The notes under the pieces: generated by a model | The model's database searches: none | Seen by the model: only the letters and a program-made list of their open reading frames with translations | What the model was told of the DNA's origin: nothing | Made by a program: the position numbers and the translations under genes | Part shown: positions 54,396 to 63,436 of the stretch, one piece after another | Position numbering within the stretch: position 1 is the first letter of the stretch | Layout: each line of letters opens with the position of its first letter | Source: Penicillus capitatus | Taxonomy: Eukaryota > Chlorophyta | DNA length: 64,000 nt | Direction of reading: 5' to 3' | Assembly: GCA_965649825.1 (NCBI GenBank) | Contig: OZ287713.1 | Span: 1 to 64,000, forward strand

Positions 54396-54714
54396 TTGTG
54401 TTGTGTGTTCTCGAGTGTTTGGTTCAGTGCATTCGCCCTGGCTGACGACGACGAGCGACACGTTTCGCGCGCCACTATTCCTTATCCACCGCTGTACCAG
54501 CACACGCCATACTTGTCTGCGTTAGAGTTCTTTCGTAACGCGGGACGCGAAAATCCCGACAGCGCCGCACACCCACAACCCGACGCAACCGAAGTTGACG
54601 ACGCCTCTGAGGACCCATTGGCCGCAGGACCGGCGGACGTAGACCTCGGTTCAGAAGGATCATACGAGGAGGCAGACGTACGCGAGGCACCACCTGCGGA
54701 GCAGCGACATCACA
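54396..54714 (+). pseudogene. Fragment of an element ORF1-like secreted acidic protein
   Basis: The frame starts MCCVFSSVWFSAFALADDDE, signal-peptide-like, and becomes acidic and proline-rich (DATEVDDASEDPLAAGPADV, then EGSYEEADVREAPPAEQ). It is cut at 54,715 by the LTR of the gag-only element. The layout recalls the start and acidic stretch of ORF1 at 41,065, but I see no alignable identity. Possibly the front of another ORF1 that continues at 57,702. Confidence 0.35.
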
Positions 54715-54878
54715 TGAGGCCATTTTCTTTGGTTCTGAGGCTAGGGTGATTCACCTGCCTAGGAACGTCGCGTCACCGCGCACATACATAAGGACACATT
54801 CTGAACACTCAGGACCTTGCTCCAGACAGTTTGTAAAGTCTTCCGCTGTTAATCTTTCGTCCGGCCCGATCGCCAACA
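54715..54878 (+). repeat. Left LTR of gag-only element
   Basis: 164 bp, begins TGAGGCC, ends CCAACA. It differs from the right copy at CTCCAGACAG/CTCCAAACAG and CCAACA/CCGACA. Confidence 0.85.
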
Positions 54879-55099
54879 GTGGTTTCGTAGCGTTGATACG
54901 TTCCTCAGTTGGGGCTCCGTCTTTGTGACGTTGCGCGGCTGCTTTGTGCGTTGCGCTCCCCTGAGTGGAGAACGAGTCCTGTCTAGGCGACTAGACGCAG
55001 CAAGGAAAGCCCCAGGGACGACGGTCAAGGGATGAGTCACACACGAAGAGAAAGGGGGCGGAGCAGGGTCGGGAGGTAGGCAGAGGCGGGCTTTATATC

Positions 55100-56191
55100 G
55101 TGGACGACGGCGTCGAAAGTGTTACTGAAAGCATCCTCGCCTACGTCGGTGAAGACGAAGGGCTATGCCCTAGATTTCGCGGACATAGAGTGTGGATAAA
55201 GCCGACTGCCGACAGACTTGTCGAGGAGGAGTTCTTGTTGGTGACACTGACGGATATGGTCGCGTTCATCGGATACGTTTGCCCGCGACTGCAGGAAAGA
55301 CGAGAGCTACGAGATCGTGAGGTCGCTGTGGAGAATGCGTATGAGCAGATGCGGCAAGACGCCACCGAGGCGCAAAGAGTACGGTCTGAGACGGCTATGG
55401 AGAACGAGCAACTGCGACAGCAGTTGCAGGTCGAGCGAAAGGGGGCCTCTGAGGCGAAGCAGAGATTACGCGAAGGAAAGGAAAAGGTTCTACAGCGTGA
55501 ACAGCAAAGCGTGTCTGAGGCGCGGAAAGCATGTGCTGACGCGGCCAGGGAGAGTGAATGGTTGAAAGGGCTCAACAAAAAGCTACAACAAGACATTTCC
55601 GAGGCAGAACGGGGCATCGTCGAGGCTCGACGAGACGTCAACGAGGCGCGCGTAGAAGCCTCCTCTCTACAGAAGAAGCTCGCAGAGACAGAGACGGCCT
55701 ACGAAGAGGCCAAGAAGCATTTTATTCAAGCACCTGATTTGGTGCCTTGTCTTCGGTCACTGACCGACGAGGTGAAGACACTACAGGAGAATGTGCAGAC
55801 GAGCGGTGAAAGGACAGCTGAGATGGTGGCGAAGAGACCAGCTGAGGGACGACGAAGTGAAAGGACGTTGCTACAGATGAAGCGCGTCTTGCACGATCTT
55901 GGACGGTTCCCGCGCCGACGACGGACGAGGGCAGCGGATGTAGCAGATGATGGCAGGGGTGCCATCAGGCGCGGTCAGATCTGCTACAGCTGCACATGTA
56001 AGGGGCATCTGGCAGAAGATTGTCCACAGAAACGGACAGCGAATACGGTTGAGTCATCGATTCCGATATCGGATTCGAATCAGAGAGTACGGGATCCACA
56101 GGGGTCAACCGCAGAGGCATCGTCATCAGGGTGGTCCGTCATCCCACTGATCCTTCGACGGACTCGGACTTTCATCTCGGGCTTCGACTGA
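55100..56191 (+). CDS. gag: Gag-like protein with coiled coil and zinc knuckle
   Basis: A frame of up to 363 codons. The first in-frame ATG is at 55,256; reading from the GTG at 55,100 gives the longer form. The start is a short globular region (TLTDMVAFIGYVCPRLQERR), then about 160 residues of heptad-rich coiled coil (repeats of EAQRVRS, EARKACADAARE, EARRDVNEARVEA type). A basic stretch (RFPRRRRTRAADV) and one CCHC knuckle (CYSCTCKGHLAEDC) follow. The order coiled coil, basic, knuckle fits a simplified Gag that multimerises and packages RNA. Intact frame, no pol downstream. Confidence 0.75.
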   Translation: MDDGVESVTESILAYVGEDEGLCPRFRGHRVWIKPTADRLVEEEFLLVTLTDMVAFIGYVCPRLQERRELRDREVAVENAYEQMRQDATEAQRVRSETAMENEQLRQQLQVERKGASEAKQRLREGKEKVLQREQQSVSEARKACADAARESEWLKGLNKKLQQDISEAERGIVEARRDVNEARVEASSLQKKLAETETAYEEAKKHFIQAPDLVPCLRSLTDEVKTLQENVQTSGERTAEMVAKRPAEGRRSERTLLQMKRVLHDLGRFPRRRRTRAADVADDGRGAIRRGQICYSCTCKGHLAEDCPQKRTANTVESSIPISDSNQRVRDPQGSTAEASSSGWSVIPLILRRTRTFISGFD

Positions 56192-56340
56192 AGACTTGTG
56201 AATCTGCTTTTGTGAAGGCTTTGTTTTAACTGTTTTCGGAGTTGGCGGGAAGCGTGGTGTCGGCAAGATGGTGTTTTGCTGATGTGACTGTCTTGTTTTC
56301 GATGGGTCCACATTCAGGGGGGGGTCTTGGTTGAATCACC

Positions 56341-56504
56341 TGAGGCCATTTTCTTTGGTTCTGAGGCTAGGGTGATTCACCTGCCTAGGAACGTCGCGTC
56401 ACCGCGCACATACATAAGGACACATTCTGAACACTCAGGACCTTGCTCCAAACAGTTTGTAAAGTCTTCCGCTGTTAATCTTTCGTCCGGCCCGATCGCC
56501 GACA
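56341..56504 (+). repeat. Right LTR of gag-only element
   Basis: 164 bp, begins TGAGGCC, ends CCGACA, nearly identical to 54,715-54,878. It is preceded by a G-run (CAGGGGGGGG) about 15-25 bp upstream that may be the polypurine tract. Confidence 0.85.
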
Positions 56505-56543
56505 ACCCCTTCCCGTCGCCCAGCCAGCAAAGCTCGGCCTCGG

Positions 56544-56643
56544 NNNNNNNNNNNNNNNNNNNNNNNNNNNNNNNNNNNNNNNNNNNNNNNNNNNNNNNNN
56601 NNNNNNNNNNNNNNNNNNNNNNNNNNNNNNNNNNNNNNNNNNN
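56544..56643. other. Assembly gap of 100 N
   Basis: Exactly 100 N, the conventional size for an unknown gap, within 40 bp of the right LTR. Sequence order across it is inferred by scaffolding and should not be trusted for element borders. Confidence 0.99.
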
Positions 56644-56919
56644 CTCGTGGACGTCGTCGATTCTACTGTGTGCTGTGAGACGAAATGGAACGTGGAAGAC
56701 CGTACCTTCTCCGAGCCGCAAAAACATGAGCCGAGGCCAGAATTGCGGTAAATCATACCTAATAACAATGTGTTTCTTATGCTTACCCTCTAGGCCATAT
56801 TTGCCGAGCATGCGTGTGGCGACGCCCCAGTACCGGCCGAGGACGTGCCGCACCCGCTACCCGAGGACGTCCCCGTTACGGCTCGGCGTCGTCCGCGTCC
56901 TAATTGGACTCGCGTTCCC

Positions 56920-57790
56920 TCTCCCCGCACATCAGAGGGCAACAATGAGTTCGCCGCCTCAGAGACCCGAACGAAGAGCAAAGACTGAGGCGCGTCAACG
57001 CATCCGGGTAAACCACCAACTCTTTTTTTCTTTTCTTACCTTTCCTCAGGCCTACTACACAAGAAGATGTGAAAGACAAGCGCCGCCTCCATCCCCCACC
57101 ATTCCCCTTCCCCACCATTCCCCTTCCCCTCCATCCCCCTTCCCCCACCATTTCCCCTTCCCCTCCACTCCCCATCGTCGGCATCGCGGACGCCGACATC
57201 GCCGCCGGCGGCACGAAGTCGAGGGAGGCGGGGACATCCCGAACAAAGTCGAGGGAGGCGGGGACATCCCGCACAAAGTCGAGGGAGGCGGGGACATCCC
57301 GCACAAAGTCGAGGGAGGCGGGGACCACCCGCACGAAGTCGATGGGGACGACCACCCGCAAGGGCGAGATAGATCGAGGGCCGCCACCGCCCCCATGCCC
57401 GCACCCCGACGGCGACGGCGCCGACGCCGAACCCCCCGTGCCGGCCGACGGCGCCGACGCCCTTCTTCGTAGACGTCGGCGTCATGAGTGCCGTCATTGG
57501 AATCGCACTCCCTCTCCCCGCACATCAGAGGGCAACAATGAGTTCGCCGCCACAAGAAAACCCCGACCGAAGAGCGAAGAGCGAAGACAGAAGCGACGTG
57601 ACGTCTACGATTACGTTCACTGCCGTCACAGATGAGTTCACCACCTCGAAGACCCGAACAAAGAGCGAAGACAGAAGCGCGTCGGCGCATCCCGACGAAG
57701 AATGAGCGGCGCAAGGCGAGGTCGAGGGCGTCGTACGAGTTACCATTGGACTCGTTCGCCCTCTCCCCTCACATCGGAGGGCGACCGACG
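56920..57790 (+). repeat. Imperfect duplications of a coding-like segment
   Basis: The phrase CTCCCCGCACATCAGAGGGC, followed by AACAATGAGTTCGCCGCC, occurs at about 56,929 and 57,517. A diverged form (CTCCCCTCACATCGGAGGGC) lies near 57,765, and an ATGAGTTCACCACCTCGAAG variant near 57,632. In one frame each reads (N/H)WTR-PSPRTSEGNN. These look like duplications within a mobile-element ORF. Confidence 0.6.
57216..57362. repeat. 30-bp tandem repeat, four full units plus part
   Basis: Units of exactly 30 bp (AAGTCGAGGGAGGCGGGGAC...) start at 57,216, 57,246, 57,276 and 57,306, with a diverged partial unit to 57,362. Being a multiple of three, it gives a 10-residue protein repeat (KVEGGGDIPH) in one frame; the unit length suggests selection for or origin in coding sequence. 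Confidence 0.9.
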
Positions 57791-58345
57791 ACAGACTTCC
57801 GGATCGGCATGGTGGGCATGGGGGTGGAGCTATGTGTTCCGGACCCGAGTGCCGCCGGTGACGGCGCCGGCACCGGAGGAGGTCTGCGCGGGAGTCGCAG
57901 AGTGCCTGCCGGAACTGGTGGAGAAGGCGACCAAGCTGGGAAGATTCGGCGCGAGCCAAATATGGATCATACTTACCGACCCGACAGTATGGTCAACGCA
58001 GATCAGCGACAAGCTTAAGGATCTGCTGGAATCCCTCCGTGAGGTGGAGCACGTCGCCATTGGGATCATCCTGTGGCTGGGGGTCGTAAACGGAGGAATC
58101 GCGGTCGGATTTCGGCTACGGCAACTACCGAGAGATGGCGTCGACTGGGGCAAGAAAGGTGCCAGCATACCTGTGATACGCCTGCTGCAAGTGGGATACG
58201 ACTGGCTGGCCCAGGCTGCGCCAAAGCGACGGGGCGACAAGATGGACGCGCTCGTGGCGGCTGTCCACGGGCTCGCCGCTCGTCTCGAGGCGACCGAACC
58301 TAGGTTCGCCGCAGCGGCTGCGGCCACCGCACAAGCCTCACAGGA
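57702..58345 (+). pseudogene. Mobile-element ORF fragment with membrane segment
   Basis: This frame has VCAGVAECLPELVEKATKL, a hydrophobic stretch (HVAIGIILWLGVVNGGIAVG), then VIRLLQVGYDWLAQAAP and a coiled-coil/Ala-rich end. The order hydrophobic segment then linker resembles the later half of ORF1 in the large retrotransposon. At about 58,337 the sequence changes to the dioxygenase gene on the other strand, so this is where a mobile element joins host DNA. Confidence 0.4.
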
Positions 58346-58672
58346 CCGCCGCCGTCCGTTCTGCAGATGCTCAGCGCCACAGGACCATCCATCCGAGTAC
58401 TGAACACTCGCACACTCGTACCTCTGCTTCACAGCATCTGGCAGTGTCTAGAAGACAGAGCGTCAAGGGGAGAGACAGGGTGGCATTAGACAGACGGCAA
58501 AGTCATAGGTGGCTCTCAGACACTGTGCACGCATTTCCAACAGTCCAGGGACGTTTGAGATGACGACGGCTCCACAGTGACGCGCTTTGTCGATGACTTG
58601 AAGCAGAGCTGCGCTTCCTTTGGTGTCATGGAGATTTTGAAACGTCAAGTGCGGGACAGAGAAATCATCCAT
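58337..58672 (-). pseudogene. 2-oxoglutarate/Fe(II) dioxygenase-like gene, truncated by element insertion
   Basis: The start ATG is at 58,672. Exon 1 reads VPHLTFQNLHDTKGSAALLQ, then DKARHCGAVVISNVPG and CLRATYDFA. An intron of about 50 nt (GTCTGT...CTTCTAG) leads to LPDAVKQRYECASVQYSDGW, then SCGAEHLQNGR. This is the N-terminal part of isopenicillin-N-synthase-like oxygenases (the PxxxK.KY...GW.xGxE pattern). It then stops matching: 58,337 and beyond is mobile-element sequence, so the HxD...H iron-binding core is gone. It is divergent from BioF, with start codons only 30 bp apart. Confidence 0.65.
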
Positions 58673-58702
58673 CGTGTGCGCAACGTCTTCCGATCGATCG
58701 TG

Positions 58703-60216
58703 ATGAATGCGCGATGGATGACGCGGCTCGAAGGCGTGCTACGACAACTGGACGATCGACGTCTCAAACGATCGCATACGACGCAGCATCCGGAACGAGG
58801 GGATCCCCTCCACGTGTCCACACCGAAAGTCACGAACGTGATTCGAAGGGCTTGGGCTAGGTTGTGGAGGAGACGCCAGAAGGTCAATGCAGTTATACCG
58901 TGTTTGCTTCGAATGACTACCTGGGACTCGCTGCACATCCAGAAATTCGCGAAACTGCTGCGCAAGCTGCAAGAGCGTATGGTATGGGTCCCAGATCTTC
59001 GGCCCTTGTCACAGGATACACACATCTCCATGCGAAACTCGAGAGTAAACTGGCACAGCTGGTGTGCAAGGAATGTGCTCTGCTCTTTCCCACGGGTGGG
59101 TGATCGATGCATGGAGACGGCGTCGGAAGAGGCTGAGCGAGTGCGTGTTGGTCTGCGCACAGGATACGCGACGAACATGTCTGTGTTGGGAGTCTTGTCC
59201 GAGACAGAGCCTGTGTCCATCTTCTCGGACGCTCGAAACCATGCATCGATCATCGATGGCGCAAGACTGGCCGCACGGAACGGTGCAACAGTCCATATAT
59301 ACAGGTCACTCACTTAATGTGCGTCTTCATCTGTTCCAAGACGATGTTGCAATTCTGCGTCAGGCATAACGATCTGGCACATCTGGAGGAGCTTCTTGCG
59401 CAATGCCCTCTGGAGCACAGAATCGTAGTGACAGAGAGTCTCTTCAGTATGGACGGCGATTTTGCTGATCTTAGAGTACGATGCACGAGTTCTTATCCTA
59501 TCCCAACGACGGTGCTGCAGGGACTGATGCACCTTAAGCATCGCTACGGGTTCCTCTTTGTCGTCGACGAGGCCCATGCCGTGCTTGTCGCTGGCGACAA
59601 TGGAGGCGGCATTAGTGAACGCGATGGTGTTCAAGCACATGTCATCACACGTTGTCGCCGCTCAGATCGCCGATGGATGATGCATTTCAGGTGGACGTCA
59701 TCGTTGGGACACTGAGCAAAGCGTTTGGCCTGATGGGCGGTTTTGTATGCACGAGTCGAATCGTGCGAACAATTTTGGCCTCGAGAGGTAGAGGACACAT
59801 CTTCTCGACCTCTCTTCCACTGCCCATCGTTGCTGCCGCCATCCATGCCATCGATCTGTCACATCGCGAATCGTGGCGGCGGAAACATCTTCATCAACTC
59901 ATGCATCGCCTGTGCACACATCTCGACCTCCCAGTGATCAGTTGGATCGTCCCGCTCATTATTGGATCGGCCGAAAAGGCGTTGAAAATCAGCCAAGCCG
60001 TGAAAGCCGATGGATTTTACATTCCAGCCATACGACCCCCCACGGTACCTCCCGGAACATGTCGGTACGTCCAATCCATCTTTGCATGTTGACCCACTGA
60101 CATTTTCTGTTTACAGACTTCGTATAAGCCTCTCGGCTGCACATTCTCATCAAGACATCGACAAACTTGTCCATTCTTTAAAGCATCTGCAAGCACTGTC
60201 TGTCAAAAGAACTTGA
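58703..60216 (+). CDS. bioF: 8-amino-7-oxononanoate synthase (biotin synthesis) or related alpha-oxoamine synthase
   Basis: PLP enzyme condensing pimeloyl-CoA and alanine, the first committed step of the biotin ring. Motifs: MTRLEGVLRQLDDRRLKR, VFASNDYLGLAAHPEIRE, GPRSSALVTGYTHLHAKLE, LFPTG joined to YATNMSVLG, FSDARNHASIIDGARLA, VVTESLFSMDGDFADL, FLFVVDEAHAVLV, then the PLP lysine in VGTLSKAFGLMGG. FSTSLPLPIVAAA and an end with LRISLSAAHSHQDIDKL follow. About seven exons with clean junctions such as FPT-G/YATN (GTGGGT...CGCACAG). The intron after STPK appears only 32 nt long, so the first junction may be wrong. A start at 58,577 is possible but would overlap the divergent gene. Exact substrate cannot be told from sequence; 5-aminolevulinate synthase relatives look alike. 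Confidence 0.85.
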
Positions 60217-60291
60217 ATAATGTTCTGACGATCGAAATAGGAAAAATAAAAGCAACTGACTGTAACGGAAGAATCGTCAAGAATTGAGCAA
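60217..60291. terminator. Convergent 3' ends
   Basis: Only 75 bp separates the stops of two convergent genes. The plus strand has AATAAA near 60,244 (GAAAAATAAAAGC), a plausible poly(A) signal for the upstream gene. Confidence 0.45.
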
Positions 60292-60954
60292 TCATGCATT
60301 AGCTGCCTGCTTACTGGGAGTCTCTGGCGCCTCCAGTCCTGCCGCCGTCTCCGTCATCTCCTTGAAACGCGTCTTGATGGCCTCCACCGTCTCGAAATGT
60401 TCATCTTTTTTATCCTCCTTCTGAATCAGCTCACCCAAAGCGAACGCCGTCCAATACGCGTTTTCGACATTGTACTCTTCATTCTCCGTCGTTCCAGTAA
60501 AAATCTCCGTCAGCTTCACAACGGGCATCTCAGCACCGAATGCTCGGGATTCCGCATGGGAAAAGAGAAAGACAAAGTTATCGAAACCGCATTGCGCGAT
60601 CTGATAAAGAGCCAGAGCCGACGGCTCATGTACACAGAGGAAAATGCAGTCCGCCGGGGCAGGACGTGTGTCAGGGGCGAGACTGAAGAATGCCTGTATG
60701 GCATTGAGTTCCGCCGTTGCGGTGGGGTCCTTTGTCTTCGTCTTATCGCGGCCACAAGCGACGAGCGAAAGATCCGCTTTGTGTAAAATAGCGACGCTGT
60801 AGAAGGCATCGCTTTGTTCGGCTGCCTCTGCTGCCAAACGCACAAGGTCATCTTGTATCACTTTGAGCAAGCTTCCAATCAATGCTCCTTTGCGCATTGG
60901 ACCCAGAGGACCGTAAGCGCTGCCGGAAGCAAACTTGCCAGTCTTGTTACCCAT
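60292..60954 (-). CDS. Cytidine-deaminase-fold protein lacking zinc ligands
   Basis: The start at 60,954 gives MGNKTGKFASGSAYGPLGPM; a longer frame to 61,032 would overlap the preceding gene's stop. The fold of purine/pyrimidine deaminases is visible: RLAAEAAEQSDAFYSVAIL, KTKDPTATAELNAIQAFFS, CIFLCVHEPSALALYQIAQC, FVFLFSHAESRAFGAEM. In active enzymes the first motif is (H/C)AE and the second PCxxC. Here the histidine is Thr (TATAE) and both cysteines are replaced (EPSALA). The zinc site is therefore gone and catalysis by the usual mechanism is not expected. The end is Lys/Glu-rich and Ala-rich. The MGN start could allow myristoylation. Role unknown: a structural or regulatory pseudoenzyme. 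Confidence 0.7.
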   Translation of the reverse strand: MGNKTGKFASGSAYGPLGPMRKGALIGSLLKVIQDDLVRLAAEAAEQSDAFYSVAILHKADLSLVACGRDKTKTKDPTATAELNAIQAFFSLAPDTRPAPADCIFLCVHEPSALALYQIAQCGFDNFVFLFSHAESRAFGAEMPVVKLTEIFTGTTENEEYNVENAYWTAFALGELIQKEDKKDEHFETVEAIKTRFKEMTETAAGLEAPETPSKQAANA

Positions 60955-61024
60955 GCCGGACGGAAGCGGAGATGCGAAGAGAAGATGGCAGAGCGAAGAT
61001 AAATATACACCACAAATGGTCGTT

Positions 61025-62413
61025 CTAAGCAATCATGCTCTGTAAGGCGTATGTCAGAATTTCGCGCGCGCCTTGACGTTGACATTGAGGGACGATCTCT
61101 CGCGCTGTCTTTTCGTCGACCACGACCTCGATTGCAACAAAATGCGAATCGAGCAGAGGTGAGATCGTCGGCGAGAGCGACGAAGGCACAAGGGAACAGA
61201 TCTAAAAAGATGAACAAGACGACAGGGCAACGAACGAAGGGACCTCACCTGATCGATATTCTCCCGTGGGGCATTCATCTTCAGCCCTACCCGACGACGT
61301 CCAGCAATGGCGCCTTTGAGCAGAAGAGCGATATCCTCGATCTTGCATCGCTTTTCGGGATCCGCCCAAGAGTCACGGTTCGCAATCAGACGTGCCGTTG
61401 TGTGCATGATCGTATCGATGATGCGTAGCTTGTTGGCTTGGAGACTCGTCCCTGTCTCAGTAATGTCCACGATCGCCGAGACCCCAGGAACACGAGCCTT
61501 GACCTCTGTTGCTCCCCAGCTGAACTCCACCTTCTTCACACGGATGCCTCTCTCATCGAAGAATCTAAGAAAGCCCTCGATGCGTGCTATGACGATGAAA
61601 TAGACCTGCGTGTTGTGTTCACGAGTTCCGAGACAATGATGCCATCTTCCAGATCGTCGACGGTTCGCACGGGGCTGTTCTCATCGACTGCGATGACCCA
61701 TCGGGCTGAACGCGTTGTGGATTTGGAATAGAGCAGCTCGCAGACTTCGACAACATCCGCATTGCTCTCGTTTATCCAATCCAAGCCACAGATCCCAACA
61801 TCGAGCAGTCCATCTTCGATATAGCGCCTAAGCACAGCACATGTCGTGTGTGCAATGCAGAAAGCATCCTTTTACGGAATCTCTTGAGATCGAAAGAGCA
61901 CGAGATTAATGCCGTCATCGTCAATGCCTGGGAAATAGCTGCGTTCTGACATCTTGAGCTTGAACCCTGTTTATGGCGCGCCTTGCCCCGAGACAACATC
62001 TGTGGGTGATGCTTACCTGCCCGTTGGAAAAGATCTTCCGTGCTTTGCTGAAGACTGCCCTTGGGGAATCCAAACTTTACAACGGAGGCATTTGTACTGT
62101 TGCTGTTGTTGCTGATCCATTGCTTCTCTATGTGCGTCGTTGCCCTGTCCTTCTTGGTCTTCTGTTCTGCTTCGACCGAAAAGCGTCTGACCGAACGGAC
62201 GGATACTTTGCTTCTCCTTCTTTCGCTGCAACGTGCGCGTCTGTGTCGTCGACACGGGGTTCGAGTTCTGCATTGTGCGCGAAGGATGGATGGAGTTGCA
62301 GGTTTTGAGCAAGACGGACGCGCCGTCATCCGCATGGACATTGAGGTCATTCGAAATAACGATGGACATCGAAGGCGACATGACAGATTGTCACATCTGT
62401 TGCGCCGCCGCAC
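61025..62413 (-). CDS. hisG: ATP phosphoribosyltransferase (first step of histidine synthesis), long form
   Basis: Joins ATP and PRPP to phosphoribosyl-ATP. Visible: [20 protein letters not shown] (PRPP-site start), [108 protein letters not shown] [10 protein letters not shown]. The C-terminal regulatory domain ([20 protein letters not shown] then [14 protein letters not shown]) is that of long, self-contained HisG. Introns 61,202-61,248 (47 nt) and near 61,975-62,025 and 61,830-61,880 are clean. The N-terminal 90 residues are Arg/Ser-rich and may be an organelle leader; the exact start is uncertain. The pathway is absent from animals. The stop lies about 70 bp from the next gene on the same strand. 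Confidence 0.88.
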
Positions 62414-62790
62414 GGGCGCGTGGAAACGCGGACGACGTCGAACGCCTGTCGTCTAACAAAGACTGTCTGAACAATGGACGCCTGGAATTTAGACGGTGGA
62501 CCAAAGGCATGTGTCGCATTACACACTGACGCGTCACTCCGCCTTTCCTCGGTCAAGTGCGCGATGAAGTTCAGATGTGACAGTGCCATGTCCTCACACT
62601 CCTTCCACATGCGCAGGCTCCGAACGCGACGTGAACAAACGCAGAAGCTGTTACCAAACCCTCCGCGGGCTGGCCAAGAGTCGAGACATGGGCCTCCCTA
62701 CTCATGCTTCATTTTCTGTGCGGTTCATCCATCCCGGTCAACCCACACTTTATCGGGGTCTTACGTCTCTGGTAAGGCGACTCTGCAGTG

Positions 62791-63436
62791 GCGTATCGAT
62801 ATTTTCCAAACTTCACTACAAAAAACAAAGACGTTTTCCAAAAGGGAGAAGACATGGAGAATGTAGAAACCCGGAATCCGTTAAACTACGCAGATCCTAC
62901 AGATGCGTCAAGGTTTATCTACTTCCCCTCTAGCATATTACGACCGTTTGTTTGTGCAACATATGCTTCGCAGCGTCTGTGAAGCGATGCCGTCTTCTTC
63001 TTCAGAACCGGAAGAGAGAAGAACAATAAATTCGCAAAGACGGAAAGTAAGTACTCTCATTCTCAAAAAGAACTTACCGAATGATGTGTGTGTCTCAGAG
63101 AACGCGGATTGATATAGACCGGAAGCACGCAGCAACGCTAGCAAACCTGTGTGCAAGGAACTCGGGAATAAACTCGCAGAAATCAAGGTAGGCGGCAACT
63201 TCGTTTCTTTGCAAGTGCCGTTCGACTAAGTGTGTTCGTAGCGTTTGTTCGAAGACATTGAAGGACTCCTGACGGAAGATTCGCCGCAACACAGCGAACC
63301 GCCACCGCTGCTCCGAGAGGGCTGGCCGCAACACGGCGAACCGCCAGCGCCGCTCCTGTCAGACGCGACCAGACATCGAAAAGCACCACCATCGAGGATG
63401 CCACGTGCTTCGCCGCCAAAAAATTTAGAAGAATAA
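62791..63436 (+). CDS. Possible hypothetical gene with proline-rich end
   Basis: Several short frames joined by plausible introns. GTAAGT at about 63,048 pairs with GTCTCAG at about 63,098; GTAGGC near 63,187 pairs with GTTCGTAG near 63,230. They would lead to LFEDIEGLLTEDSPQHSEPP and two near-copies of PLLREGWPQHGEPPAPLL, ending PPKNLEE. The joins compete in frame, so the true structure is unclear. No family recognised. Confidence 0.3.

Larger units (their letters stand above)
54715..56504 (+). mobile_element. Non-autonomous gag-only LTR retrotransposon (TR-GAG type)
   Basis: 1,790 bp between two 164-bp direct repeats (54,715-54,878 and 56,341-56,504) that differ at about two positions. The primer site TGGTTTCGTAGCG starts at 54,880, sharing 12 of 13 bases with the large element. 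Only a gag-like frame lies inside; there is no protease, reverse transcriptase or integrase. I see no clear target duplication (left flank ATCACA, right flank ACCCC), and the right flank reaches an assembly gap after 39 bp. Likely mobilised by another element's enzymes. Confidence 0.8.

Noticed and set aside
57216-57362. Regular 30-bp direct repeats as a possible CRISPR array
   Set aside because: The units are head to tail with no unique spacers, and the genome is eukaryotic.
54396-58403. A single interrupted second copy of the large retrotransposon's ORF1, split by the gag-only element
   Set aside because: The front (54,396) and back (57,702) fragments match ORF1 only in general layout, and an assembly gap lies between them, so I kept them as separate low-confidence fragments.
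61973-62529. Plus-strand frames (for example with [18 protein letters not shown]) as a Mediator-like gene
   Set aside because: They lie antisense to the HisG 5' region and intron, do not join through good splice sites, and the likeness is weak.
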